From: Paenibacillus sp. HW567
GTDB taxonomy: Bacteria; Bacillota; Bacilli; Paenibacillales; Paenibacillaceae
NCBI RefSeq assembly: GCF_000374185.1
Contig: NZ_KB910518.1
Coordinates: 6,371,623 to 6,435,622 of the forward strand
Reading direction: 5' to 3'
Length of the DNA stretch: 64,000 nt
Part shown: one piece after another, positions 31,658 through 39,660 of the stretch
How positions within the stretch are numbered: position 1 is the first letter of the stretch
How the letters are laid out: the number at the start of each line of letters is the position of its first letter
The notes under the pieces: model-generated
Databases searched by the model: none
What the model saw: the letters and a program-made list of their open reading frames with translations, nothing else
Told to the model about the DNA's origin: nothing
Translations under genes and position numbers: made by a program

Positions 31658-32946
31658 GCAAAAAGAAAGTCTTCGCTTTAGGGCTTCAGCATGTGCTGGC
31701 AATGTATGCAGGAGCTGTAATTGTGCCGCTCGTTGTGGGAGGCGCGCTGAATCTGACCGGTGCGCAAATGGCTTACCTTATCGCAGCGGATTTATTCACC
31801 TGCGGGCTGGCAACCCTGCTGCAGATTCTGGGCAGCAAGCATTTCGGCAGCGGACTGCCGGTCGTTCTGGGCTGCACCTTTACTGCGGTGAGTCCGATTA
31901 TTGCCATTGCTTCAGGGTCGAACCTGGCGACGGCGTACGGCGCAATCATTATATCCGGTCTATTTGTCGTCCTGGCAGCCCCGGTCTACGGGAAGCTGCT
32001 GAAGTTCTTCCCTACAGTAGTGACTGGCTCTGTAGTAACCATCATTGGACTGTCGCTCATTCCGGTAGCAATGAATAATGTCGCCGGTGGTCAGGGCAGC
32101 GCCGATTTCGGAGCACCCCGCAATCTGCTGCTGGCTCTGATTACGCTGCTCGTTATTCTGGCCATCAACCGCCTGGCGACTGGATTTCTGCGTTCTGTCT
32201 CTGTGCTGGTCGGCTTGGTGGCCGGAACGGCTATCGGCTATGCTATGGGTCTGGTTCACTTCTCCAGTGTAAGCAGCGCCTCCTGGGTCAGCATTGCCAA
32301 GCCCTTCTATTTCGGCTGGCCCGAATTCAGCATTACGGCAATCGTTACGATGATTATCGTCAATATTGTCTCGATGGTGGAATCGACCGGTGTGTATTTT
32401 GCGGTAGGCAAAGCAACGGATCAGCAGGTTGAGCAAAAGCAAATCGTCAACGGCCTGCACTCCGAAGGCCTTGCCATTATGCTGGGCGGATTGTTCAATG
32501 CTTTTCCTTATACGGCATTCTCCCAGAATGTAGGTCTGCTGTCGCTGACCCGTGTTAAGACGCGGAATGTTATTTTTGCGGCAGGCGGAATTATGGTTGT
32601 GCTGGGGCTGCTGCCGAAGCTCGCGGCACTTACGACGGTAGTGCCTAATGCGGTGCTTGGCGGCGCCATGATTGTAATGTTCGGCTCGGTTGCAGCCTCC
32701 GGGATGTCGATTCTGTCCGAGGTCGATCTGCGCAAGGACGGCAATCTGCTGATCGCCGCTTGCAGCATCGCCGTAGGTCTTGGCTCGGCTGTGCTGCCCT
32801 CAATGTTCGACCAGCTCCCGGAATTCGCCAGAATGCTGCTGCAGAACGGGATTGTCTCGGGATCGCTTACGGCGATCATCCTTAATATCTTCCTCTCCAG
32901 AACGAAGGAGAGTGCTTCTGCTGCCGCAGCGCCGGAAGCGAAGTAG
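31651..32946 (+). CDS. pbuX: xanthine permease, NCS2 family
   Basis: 431 residues with about 14 membrane segments. NCS2 markers: QHVLAMYAGAVIVPLVVGGALNLTGAQMAYLIAADLFTCGLATLLQ at the N-terminus, and a middle NIVSMVESTGVYFAVGKATDQ that matches the substrate-binding TM8 (Glu of MVESTG), then FPYTAFSQNVGLLSLTRVKTR. Imports xanthine by proton symport for Xpt. Co-transcribed with xpt under the guanine riboswitch. A weak CCG-CTTA-CGG hairpin with seven T lies at about 32970. Confidence 0.95.
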   Translation: MLSKKKVFALGLQHVLAMYAGAVIVPLVVGGALNLTGAQMAYLIAADLFTCGLATLLQILGSKHFGSGLPVVLGCTFTAVSPIIAIASGSNLATAYGAIIISGLFVVLAAPVYGKLLKFFPTVVTGSVVTIIGLSLIPVAMNNVAGGQGSADFGAPRNLLLALITLLVILAINRLATGFLRSVSVLVGLVAGTAIGYAMGLVHFSSVSSASWVSIAKPFYFGWPEFSITAIVTMIIVNIVSMVESTGVYFAVGKATDQQVEQKQIVNGLHSEGLAIMLGGLFNAFPYTAFSQNVGLLSLTRVKTRNVIFAAGGIMVVLGLLPKLAALTTVVPNAVLGGAMIVMFGSVAASGMSILSEVDLRKDGNLLIAACSIAVGLGSAVLPSMFDQLPEFARMLLQNGIVSGSLTAIILNIFLSRTKESASAAAAPEAK

Positions 32947-33080
32947 GATATTCCACCAGGGGAACCGCTTACGGATTTTTTTGAACCCGTGCGCTCACAT
33001 TTTCAGGAATATATGGTTTCGGAGACATTTACCCGATTTGTCAGGTGCCTGAGGTGGAATTTCCCCACATCTCTTTGCTC

Positions 33081-33400
33081 CAACAACGGCATTTCTGCCG
33101 TTACTACCGGGGGACCATCCGATCTTGTTCCAACAACGGCATTTCTGCCGTTAGTGCTGGTGTGACCACCCGTTCTTGGTCCAATAACGGCATTTCTGCC
33201 GTTAGTACTGGAGGGACGACCTGGTTTTGCCCTAACAACGGCATTTCTGCCGTTAGTGCTGGTGTGACCACCCGTTTTTGTTCCAACAACGGCATTTCTG
33301 CCGTTAGTACTGGAGGGACGACCCGGTTTTGGTCCAACAACGGCATTTCTGCCGTTAGTACTGGAGGGACGACCCGGTTTTGCCCTAACAACGGCATTTC
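33081..33400 (-). repeat. 51-bp-period GNRA-hairpin repeat, array B, left part
   Basis: Cores reading AACGGCATTTCTGCCGTT on the plus strand start at 33085, 33135, 33186, 33237, 33288, 33339 and 33390, spaced 50 or 51 bp. On the minus strand each is AACGGCA-GAAA-TGCCGTT, a hairpin with a GAAA tetraloop. Two inter-core types recur, one with GGTGTGACCACC and one with GGAGGGACGACC. The seventh core is split by the insertion sequence. Apparent ORFs through the array arise because 51 is a multiple of three. Confidence 0.9.
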
Positions 33401-33473
33401 TGCGGTTAGTATAGAAAGTGGACACCATGTAAGAACATGAGATAATGAGCTTACACGAAAGAGGTGTCCGAGA

Positions 33474-33770
33474 ATGAAAGAAGTACGACAGAGCTATAAT
33501 GAAGACTTCAAACGACAGACGGTACAGTTCATCCAGGGCCAAACGAAGTCGATTCCGGAGTTATCCGTGGAGCTGGGGGTCCCCGTGGGAACGCTGCGCC
33601 AATGGATGCGTAAATATCGTCAATGGAAACATGAGCCTGCAGCCGTTGGGGAAACGGTCCAGCAGCAGGCCAAGCTTTTAAAACAACAAGAAGCAGAAAT
33701 TCAGGATCTGAAAGAAGAGCTCGCCATCTTAAAAAAAGCCGTGCACATCTTCAGCAAGGAAAGAAACTAA
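33474..33770 (+). CDS. IS3-family transposase OrfA
   Basis: 98 residues: an N-terminal helix-turn-helix (YNEDFKRQTVQFIQGQTKSIPELSVELGVPVGTLRQWMRKYRQW) and a C-terminal leucine-zipper-like helix (AKLLKQQEAEIQDLKEELAILKKAVHIF), the standard OrfA layout. It binds the element ends. Seven consecutive A at 33731-33737 form an A-AAA-AAA slippery site for a -1 shift into OrfB; the -1 frame is open from there through 33818. AGAGGTG lies before the ATG. Confidence 0.9.
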   Translation: MKEVRQSYNEDFKRQTVQFIQGQTKSIPELSVELGVPVGTLRQWMRKYRQWKHEPAAVGETVQQQAKLLKQQEAEIQDLKEELAILKKAVHIFSKERN

Positions 33771-33817
33771 CTTTCCAATTTATCGAAGATCATCGCTCCA
33801 CCTTCCGATTAGAGAAG

Positions 33818-34654
33818 ATGTGCCAAGTCCTTCAGGTGTCAAAGAGCGGATATTACAAATGGCTAGCGCAAAAAGGTCAGGAGAATAGCATCCAGAAGCG
33901 AAGAGAGACCCTTACTTCCCGCCTCACGTGGCTTTTTCACGACCATAACGGCGTCTACGGAAGCCCTAAACTTACCGATATCCTTCGGAAGGAAGGGTGG
34001 AAGGTGTCTGAGCGCCTGGTAGGCAAGCTTATGCGGGAGCAAGGGCTTCGTTCCTGTAGCGCGCAAAAATATAAGGTGCAGACGACAGACTCCAACCACG
34101 AGTATCCTATTGCCCCCAATCATTTGGATCAGACTTTTGTGACGACGGCTCCGAACAAGGTGTGGATGGTAGACATTACGTATATTCGTTGCAAGGAAAG
34201 CCGGTTGTATTTAGCGAGCGTTATGGACTTGTATACTCGAAAGATCGTGGGCTGGAAGCTGTACGACCACATGAAAAAAGAATTAGTCCTCGAAGCCTTA
34301 CAGGAAGCCTATAAGGCAAAGAAACCACCGGAAGGGTTGATCCATCATTCCGACCAGGGGGCGCAGTATGCTTCTACGGAGTACCGCGAGCAGCTCGTCA
34401 CCTACAAAATGAAGGCAAGTATGAGTCGAAAGGGAAACTGTTACGATAATGCGTGTATCGAGTCGTTCCACAGTGTGCTGAAAAAAGAGTGTGTGTACCG
34501 TACCCGGTTTAAGACCAAGCAAGAAGCACAGCAGAAAATCTTTGAGTATATTGAGCTCTTTTACAACCGGAAACGCATTCATGGTTCTTTAGGTTATCTA
34601 TCACCAGACCGGTTTGAGTCCCAGTACTACAAGAATCTAAGTGCTTGCTCTTAA
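33818..34654 (+). CDS. IS3-family transposase OrfB (DDE integrase)
   Basis: 278 residues from the internal ATG; in the OrfAB fusion the frame extends upstream to the slippery site at 33731 and reads FQFIEDHRSTFRLEKMCQVL first. An HTH_21 region (YYKWLAQ, GSPKLTDILRKEG) precedes the rve catalytic core with the DDE triad: VWMVDITYI (Asp), IHHSDQGAQYAS (Asp) and CIESFHSVLKKE (Glu). The end FYNRKRIHGSLGYLSPDRFE is typical of IS3. No frameshift or stop damages the gene. Confidence 0.92.
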   Translation: MCQVLQVSKSGYYKWLAQKGQENSIQKRRETLTSRLTWLFHDHNGVYGSPKLTDILRKEGWKVSERLVGKLMREQGLRSCSAQKYKVQTTDSNHEYPIAPNHLDQTFVTTAPNKVWMVDITYIRCKESRLYLASVMDLYTRKIVGWKLYDHMKKELVLEALQEAYKAKKPPEGLIHHSDQGAQYASTEYREQLVTYKMKASMSRKGNCYDNACIESFHSVLKKECVYRTRFKTKQEAQQKIFEYIELFYNRKRIHGSLGYLSPDRFESQYYKNLSACS

Positions 34655-34683
34655 ATAGTGTCCACTTTCTTGACAGAGGTCCA

Positions 34684-34848
34684 TTTCTGCCGTTAGTACT
34701 GGTGTGACCACCCGTTTTTGTTCCAATAACGGCATTTCTGCCGTTAGTACTGGAGGGACTCCCCGTTGTTGGTCCAACAACGTCATTTCTGCCGTTAGTG
34801 CTGAAGGGACCCCCCGTTTTTGTTCCAACAACGGCATTTCTGCCGTTA
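34684..34848 (-). repeat. 51-bp-period GNRA-hairpin repeat, array B, right part
   Basis: After the insertion sequence the split core resumes at 34684 in register (virtual core start 34677), followed by cores at 34728, 34779 (one arm mutated, AACGTC) and 34830, each 51 bp apart. Without the insertion the array would have ten cores. Confidence 0.88.
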
Positions 34849-34904
34849 TTACTGATCGAAGCATCTATAAGGTAAACTTGAACAAATCTTAAAAAAGTCA
34901 GAGT

Positions 34905-35156
34905 GCGGAGGGACAGTTTGGATACTTACGGAGCGAATGCGCCCGCCTGAGAGCTTTCCGTAGGAAAGCTGGCCGTATGATTAAGCTGTCTGCGAATTTT
35001 ACCGCGAAGAGCGGTTTAATCGAGAAATCTGCAGGTGGGCGGCAGCCGCAAGTCCAAACCTTCCCCGCAGTTACGACCCGAACTTCGCAGCTACGACCAG
35101 ACCTTTGTATGACAATCTAAAGCCTGCCGACTCCGAAATCACGGAAATCGGCTTTT
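34905..35156 (+). ncRNA. candidate structured non-coding RNA ending in a terminator
   Basis: Long-range pairings: GCGG (34905-34908) with CCGC (35065-35068), GTTTGGA (34916-34922) with TCCAAAC (35053-35059), GCCCGCCTG (34941-34949) with CAGGTGGGC (35032-35040). Hairpins inside: AGCTTTCC-GTA-GGAAAGCT (34952-34970) and ACCGC-GAAGA-GCGGT (35001-35015). Two CGCAG(T/C)TACGACC copies follow (about 35067 and 35087), then a terminator-like hairpin GCCGA..TCGGC (35126-35151) with six T. No ORF. The class is not recognised and its promoter was not found. Confidence 0.5.
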
Positions 35157-35161
35157 TTACT

Positions 35162-35190
35162 TTGTCTGCTAATGTATTCCAAGGTATAAT
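35162..35190 (+). promoter_or_regulatory. SigA-type promoter of the ligase/ion-channel operon
   Basis: TTGTCT (35162-35167), 17 bp, TATAAT (35185-35190), just after a terminator and 128 bases before the first gene of a six-gene operon. Confidence 0.65.
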
Positions 35191-35317
35191 TTGCTAGGGT
35201 TGTTGTGGAAAAACTTCCATCTGCCCAAATCTCATCGCTTACGTGTGACAGGGTGAAACGAAATGGTGCTAACAGCGTATCAGAAGCATAATAGTGATCA
35301 GGAAGGGTGTGTAATAA

Positions 35318-35536
35318 GTGGATAATGGAATGAGTGTCATCCTGTTTGAAAAGATGCCGGAAGGCGATCTGCGTGTCATTGAGGAGCGCACTTGGAGCAT
35401 GAATATGATTACTGCCCTGGAGCATGTCAATTATATTGTTGTCAGCGGCCGTGAGTTCGAAGCGGTCGAAGGACGGCTGAATGTGGATGAAGGGAAGCTG
35501 GAGCTTCTGCTCGTCCCTATGCGCGTCGAAGGCTAA
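35318..35536 (+). CDS. small protein at the head of the ligase/ion-channel operon
   Basis: 72 residues (GTG start; GGAAGG 11 bases upstream; an ATG four codons on is possible). Sequence features: SVILFEKMPEGDLRVIEERTW, then VNYIVVSGREFEAVEGRLNVDEGKLELLLVPMRVEG, a compact alpha/beta pattern with no signal peptide or cysteine. Stops one base before the next start. Not recognised. Its conserved place in the operon suggests a regulatory or accessory role, which is inference only. Confidence 0.65.
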   Translation: MDNGMSVILFEKMPEGDLRVIEERTWSMNMITALEHVNYIVVSGREFEAVEGRLNVDEGKLELLLVPMRVEG

Positions 35537-36259
35537 ATGTCAGGAAAGGAGAGTCTCAAGTTGGAAAAAGATGAACAGGCGAAAGAACCCCTCGTGTCAA
35601 AGCTATTCACCCCTGAAGGCAAGCCGATCCGGGTGTTGTCCACCTCGCTCGGCATCGCCCTGCTGGCCAATGCTTTATTCATCCCGGGGGGAGCGGCAAG
35701 CGGCTCCGCAGAGGAGCCGACGCTGGTCTCCTGGTCTACCGAAGAGGTCAAAGCTTATTTCGACAAAAATGTAGACTGGAACATTCCCTACCCGGAAGAG
35801 AGCGCCGGAGAGGTTGTTCAGGAGGACCAAGGAGCGACGACTTCGGGCGGGACGACAGTGATCAACAATTACGGCGGCTATAATTCCGGCTTTGGGTGGG
35901 ATGATCTGCTGCTGTACCACATGCTGTTCAACAGCGGCTCGAACTATTCTTCGAGAGGCTGGTACAGCGATCACCGGACCTACTATGGTGGTACGAAGAA
36001 GACTTACAAGGCGCCGAGCTACAACAGCGGCAGCTTCCAGAACAAGCCGGTGGCAGGCTCAGTGGTGAAGCCGCGGACCTCCACCTCATCCACCGGTTCT
36101 ATCACCAGAAGAAATACTTCATCCAAAGCGGGTGGGGTAGGGGGCAAGTCGAGCGGACTAAGCTCGTCCACCAGCTCAAGCAAGAGCAGCAAATCAGGCT
36201 CGATATCGAGATCAAGCTCCGGCAGAAGCAGCTCAAGCAAAAGCGGTTTTGGCGGATGA
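35537..36259 (+). CDS. single-span membrane protein with Ser/Gly-rich tail ending in GFGG
   Basis: 240 residues: a charged N-terminus (1-30), one hydrophobic segment (about 33-55, VLSTSLGIALLANALFIPGGAASG), an acidic middle, an Asn/Gly/Tyr-rich stretch (INNYGGYNSGFGWDDLLLYHMLFNSGSNYSS) and a long Ser/Lys/Gly-rich C-terminus ending in SGFGG. Its position directly before a glutathionylspermidine-synthase-like gene matches the YgiB-YgiC and YjfM-YjfC layout of enterobacteria, where the partner also has a low-complexity Ser/Gly tail. It may be the substrate of the ligase; that is a hypothesis. Its stop overlaps the next start by four bases. Confidence 0.75.
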   Translation: MSGKESLKLEKDEQAKEPLVSKLFTPEGKPIRVLSTSLGIALLANALFIPGGAASGSAEEPTLVSWSTEEVKAYFDKNVDWNIPYPEESAGEVVQEDQGATTSGGTTVINNYGGYNSGFGWDDLLLYHMLFNSGSNYSSRGWYSDHRTYYGGTKKTYKAPSYNSGSFQNKPVAGSVVKPRTSTSSTGSITRRNTSSKAGGVGGKSSGLSSSTSSSKSSKSGSISRSSSGRSSSSKSGFGG

Positions 36260-37479
36260 CCCCGGCAGACAGCGTATTTGAGTTTCTGGATCAGTCGGGG
36301 CTGGAACGGGCGCCGCGGGTAGCGAGACTGCATGAGCTGGGCTTTACCTGGGCCGACCTGGAGGATGAAGAATACTGGATGGATGCGATTGCCGTGATGC
36401 GCGGCGAGACCTACAAGGAGCTGGAGGAAGCGTCAAGCATGCTCTGGTCTATTCTTGATAAGGCAGTCCGCTATGTTCATCAGCGGCATGACTTGTATGA
36501 GCTGCTTGGAATCCCGCCCGTACTGTGGCAGATGCTGGATGACACGCCAATGCCGGAGCAGGGGCTGATCAGCCGCTACGCGCGTTTTGATTTTGCTGTA
36601 GCCGGCGACGGGACCATTAAGCTGCTGGAGCTGAATGCCGATACGCCAACCGGCTATGTAGAAGCCTCCATCGCTACGCCGTGGATTTGCGGGCAGGCCG
36701 GAATTGCCAGCCGGAATACCGCGATGAAGGACCATCTCGCCGCGGCTTGGGCCATTGAGCAGCCGGATACCGCGGCTTGTGTCGCATATGGTTCGCATGA
36801 GGAGGACTCCGGGACCATTGAGGCGCTGGTGGCGCACAGCGGTCTGGATATCCGCTGTGTGGACTGTCTGGATCTGTGGATTGACGACGGAACCGTTATG
36901 GACGGAGAGAACCGGGTGATCCAGCGGATGTTCGCCCTTTACCCCAAGGAGTGGATGGCTGTGGACGATGGCGGCGAGGCGCTCGCCTATGCCATAGAGA
37001 GCGGGAAGCTGCAGTTATTCAACGGCCCGCACAGTATTCTGCTGCAGTCCAAGGGGCTGGTAGCGGTAGTATGGGGGATGTATGAGCTGGGCCTGCTCTA
37101 CAATGAAGAGGAGCGCCAGGCTATATCCAGTTATATTTTGCCGACCTATAACAAGCCGGTATTCTCCGGCAGCTTTGTCTCCAAGTCCGTCTTTGGCCGC
37201 GAGGGGGGCTCGGTGCGGATTTTTGACGACAGCGGGTCGCTGGAAATAGAAGACGAGGATGGCTTTGACAGCAGCGTGCTGTTCCCTACGGTGTATCAGA
37301 AAAGAGCCGAAATGGCCCGCATACAGACAGCGGAAGGGGAGCTTCATTTACTGACCGGCATGTTCGTAATCAACGGCAAGCCCTGCGGGCTTCTGGGCCG
37401 GGCAGGCGGACCGATTACAGGCAATACCAGTCATTTTATTGCGCTAGGAGTGAGGGGGCTTGAAGATGAACAAGGGTAG
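36256..37479 (+). CDS. glutathionylspermidine synthase-like ATP-grasp amide ligase
   Basis: 407 residues covering the synthetase domain only; the N-terminal CHAP amidase of E. coli Gsp is missing, as in YgiC/YjfC. Motifs: FDFAVAGDGTIKLLELNADTPTGYVEA (Mg2+/ATP site), LFNGPHSILLQSKGLVAVVW, FVSKSVFGREGGSVRIF (ATP-grasp glycine loop) and GRAGGPITGNTSHFIALGV at the end. Relatives form amide bonds between a peptide carboxylate and an amine. Known YgiC-type proteins do not make glutathionylspermidine, so the real acceptor is uncertain. Translationally coupled (ATGA) to the preceding Ser/Gly-tail gene. Confidence 0.88.
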   Translation: MTPADSVFEFLDQSGLERAPRVARLHELGFTWADLEDEEYWMDAIAVMRGETYKELEEASSMLWSILDKAVRYVHQRHDLYELLGIPPVLWQMLDDTPMPEQGLISRYARFDFAVAGDGTIKLLELNADTPTGYVEASIATPWICGQAGIASRNTAMKDHLAAAWAIEQPDTAACVAYGSHEEDSGTIEALVAHSGLDIRCVDCLDLWIDDGTVMDGENRVIQRMFALYPKEWMAVDDGGEALAYAIESGKLQLFNGPHSILLQSKGLVAVVWGMYELGLLYNEEERQAISSYILPTYNKPVFSGSFVSKSVFGREGGSVRIFDDSGSLEIEDEDGFDSSVLFPTVYQKRAEMARIQTAEGELHLLTGMFVINGKPCGLLGRAGGPITGNTSHFIALGVRGLEDEQG

Positions 37480-38116
37480 AGAACGCCGGACCGGAGGCCG
37501 CAGACCGGCCCGGACGGGAGCTGTGCTCAGTATGCTGCTGCTGGCAGTGCTGCTGCTCAGCGCATGCTCCGGCAATAGTGTGTTTCATACAGATACCGAG
37601 ACGACGGACAGCGTGTCGCGTGTGCCGTGGGATTACCGGCTGGTAGAGGGCACGGTGGGTGATCTGATCGGCAGCGATATGACGGTATTGCCGGACAATG
37701 AGATGCTTCCGAACGACGGCAATTATGCTACCGGTGATAAGATATGGACGCTGCAGTTCATGGATGCCGAGCTTGTGACGGATGCCGACCAGAAGAACGA
37801 TATCCGGCTGTCTTCCTGGAGTACAATCAAATCCTATGGCGATCAGAAGTCGGCTATCGCCGATCTGAAGAACCTGAAGGTGTCGATCACTACCGATGTG
37901 GATCTGGTTGGGGTGTATAAGACTGAATACAAGAACAAAACCAGAAATTTTGCTGTCATTGAGCTGCCTTCCGGCAACCGGATCAAGCAGCCGATCGACG
38001 ATAACCGCTACAAGGCGCTGGAGAAACAAAAGAAGGCCTCTGTGGTGCTGGAGGAAGTGCATGATTTCGCCGATTATGATTCGGCCTATGCTAAATTTCG
38101 GGGGTGGGCGAAATGA
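37466..38116 (+). CDS. lipoprotein of the ligase/ion-channel operon
   Basis: 216 residues. After a basic N-terminus (NKGRERRTGGRRPARTG) comes a lipoprotein signal (AVLSMLLLAVLLLSACSG) with Cys at about residue 33. The mature part has no recognised domain; it contains WDYRLVEGTVGDLIGSDMTVLPDNEMLPNDGNYATGDKIWTLQFMDAELV and a C-terminal helix with EKQKKASVVLEEVHDF. It should sit on the outer face of the membrane. The ATG at 37466 is 8 bases after GGGGG and overlaps the previous gene; its stop overlaps the next start. Confidence 0.75.
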   Translation: MNKGRERRTGGRRPARTGAVLSMLLLAVLLLSACSGNSVFHTDTETTDSVSRVPWDYRLVEGTVGDLIGSDMTVLPDNEMLPNDGNYATGDKIWTLQFMDAELVTDADQKNDIRLSSWSTIKSYGDQKSAIADLKNLKVSITTDVDLVGVYKTEYKNKTRNFAVIELPSGNRIKQPIDDNRYKALEKQKKASVVLEEVHDFADYDSAYAKFRGWAK

Positions 38117-38505
38117 CGATAGTTATTAATTTGGTAGTCAGTGTATTAACAATTATTCTGCTTCAAGTGCTTGGCATGTTTGTGTTCACCCTGATGACGC
38201 CGTTCAAGGACATGGAGGAGCTGAAGAAAGGCAATGTGGCCGTAGCCCTGGCGCTTGGCGGCAAATTTCTGGCGACGGCAATTATTCTTGGCGTAGCAGC
38301 GTATACGAATACTTCGATCTGGTTCATGATGCTCTGGTTCGCGGTAGGTTATGTCTGCCTGATCGCCGCTTACTGGATCTTTGAGCTGTTCACTCCCGGC
38401 TTCAGGATCTCCGATCATTTGAAGCAGGGAAATACCGCCGTTGGCACAATGCTCTGCATGGTATTCATCGGAACAGCCTTCGCTGTCAGCAGTCTGATCA
38501 TTTAA
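38113..38505 (+). CDS. DUF350 membrane protein (YjfL-like)
   Basis: 130 residues with four membrane helices arranged as two DUF350 repeats: a first pair leading to MEELKKGNVAVALALGGKFLATAIIL and a second ending DHLKQGNTAVGTMLCMVFIGTAFAVSSLII. The repeated (E/D)xLKxGNxAV motif is the DUF350 hallmark. Function unknown; genomic linkage with the GspS-like ligase and the ion channel is shared with the yjf operon of E. coli. ATGA overlap with the preceding gene. Confidence 0.88.
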   Translation: MTIVINLVVSVLTIILLQVLGMFVFTLMTPFKDMEELKKGNVAVALALGGKFLATAIILGVAAYTNTSIWFMMLWFAVGYVCLIAAYWIFELFTPGFRISDHLKQGNTAVGTMLCMVFIGTAFAVSSLII

Positions 38506-38509
38506 GCCG

Positions 38510-39523
38510 ATGCATTTCCTACTCAGAATCTCTACTAAATTGATGCGTCTGAGGAAACGGTCCATCGGGCTGGTTATCCTGAGCTTTATTGTTCTGAGCG
38601 CAACTATCGCGTTTATACTGGAACCGGATACCTTCCAAAATTGGTTCAATGCCTTCTACTGGGTAATGACCACGATGGCCACGGTTGGGTATGGAGACTT
38701 TTTTGCCAAAACAATAACCGGTAAGCTGTTTACCATATTCCTGTACATTTTCGGCATTGGCCTGCTCAGCTTGGTCATCGGGAAGATTATTGATGCAATG
38801 GGTGAGCTGCAAAGAAGGAGAGGAGCCGGGACCTTGAGCTTTCACGGGAAAGATCATGTTGTAGTGATTAATTGGAACCGCAAAACACAGGCTGCCGTTG
38901 CCGAGATTCTCAGCTACGCGCCGGACTGCCGGATTGTGATCATTGATGAGAGCGGGCAGCATCCGCTGGAGCAGATGGAGCAGGTTCACTTCATCAGCGG
39001 CGACGCTTCGAGCGACGACGTTCTGCTGAAGGCGAAAATTCAAACAGCCAGAGCAGCCATCGTATTCGGCGATACCCGGATTGATGAAGCCTCATTGACG
39101 GATGGCAAAACCTTGCTGATCGCCTCCAGCCTGGACCGGATTGCTCCCCAGGTACATACCACAGTGGAAATTATGCAGGAAAAGAACATTCAGAATTTCC
39201 ACCATGTCCATGTGAATGAGTTCGTGCTTTCGCATGATGCCATCTCAAGGCTTGCCGTAAGGTCGGCGCTGCAGGAGGGGAACTCCGAGGTGATTACCCA
39301 ACTGCTCAGCCGTCAGCATGGGGATGACATTTATGAAATCCCCCGGGATGCAACCTGGCACACCTACGGTGATGCCTTTCAGGCACTGCTGCTCCGGGGA
39401 GCAACCCTGCTGTCCGACCGTGGCGATCTGGGCATCAACCGCAAGCTGGATCAGCCCATTCCGGGGGATGCCCGGTTATACATCATATCGGATGATGAGA
39501 CTTACCGGCAGATCAAGGGATAA
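38510..39523 (+). CDS. potassium channel with cytoplasmic RCK (TrkA-N) domain
   Basis: 337 residues: TM1 (about 20-36, IGLVILSFIVLSATIAFIL), pore helix and selectivity filter WVMTTMATVGYGDFF (TVGYGD, K+ selective), TM2 (TGKLFTIFLYIFGIGLLSLVIGKIID), then an RCK domain (HVVVINWNRKTQAAVAEIL, VIIDESG, HFISGDASSDDVLLKAKIQTARAAIVFGD). The RCK glycine motif is changed: NWNRKT replaces GxGxxG, so nucleotide binding may differ. Similar to B. subtilis YugO. No obvious ribosome site; translation is probably coupled to the gene ending 4 bases before. Confidence 0.88.
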   Translation: MHFLLRISTKLMRLRKRSIGLVILSFIVLSATIAFILEPDTFQNWFNAFYWVMTTMATVGYGDFFAKTITGKLFTIFLYIFGIGLLSLVIGKIIDAMGELQRRRGAGTLSFHGKDHVVVINWNRKTQAAVAEILSYAPDCRIVIIDESGQHPLEQMEQVHFISGDASSDDVLLKAKIQTARAAIVFGDTRIDEASLTDGKTLLIASSLDRIAPQVHTTVEIMQEKNIQNFHHVHVNEFVLSHDAISRLAVRSALQEGNSEVITQLLSRQHGDDIYEIPRDATWHTYGDAFQALLLRGATLLSDRGDLGINRKLDQPIPGDARLYIISDDETYRQIKG

Positions 39524-39555
39524 CCGGTCATTATATCCATACCAATAAGCATCAG

Positions 39556-39600
39556 AGCTGCCCGGGCCGCATAAGACCTGCCGGGCAGCTTTATTGCTTT
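39556..39600 (+). terminator. terminator of the ligase/ion-channel operon
   Basis: AGCTGCCCGG (39556-39565) pairs with CCGGGCAGCT (39581-39590), then TTATTGCTTTT. Confidence 0.85.
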
Positions 39601-39660
39601 TCGGGGAGTTGTTATACTATTACAAAGATCAAAACACCTTATCCTGAAGGATGTGATGGA

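Larger units (their letters stand above)
33401..34683 (+). mobile_element. IS3-family insertion sequence
   Basis: A 1283-bp element with the two overlapping frames of IS3. The imperfect terminal inverted repeats begin TG and share AGAAAGTGGACAC (33413-33425 and its complement 34658-34670); the element begins TG and ends CA. It is flanked by TTTC on both sides (33397-33400 and 34684-34687). Removing the element and one TTTC restores a perfect repeat core, AACGGCATTTCTGCCGTT, in phase with its neighbours, which fixes the ends well. Both ORFs are intact, so it may still move. Confidence 0.85.

Noticed and set aside
33003..33542. Long ORFs on both strands through the 51-bp repeat (for example a 179-codon minus frame of 17-residue repeats)
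   Set aside because: 51 is a multiple of three, so any open frame in one unit stays open through the array. No ribosome site, and the frame runs into the IS3 gene.
33081..34848. CRISPR array
   Set aside because: The inter-core segments are themselves repeated in two types, the period is 51 bp, there are no cas genes, and the core is a GNRA-loop palindrome.
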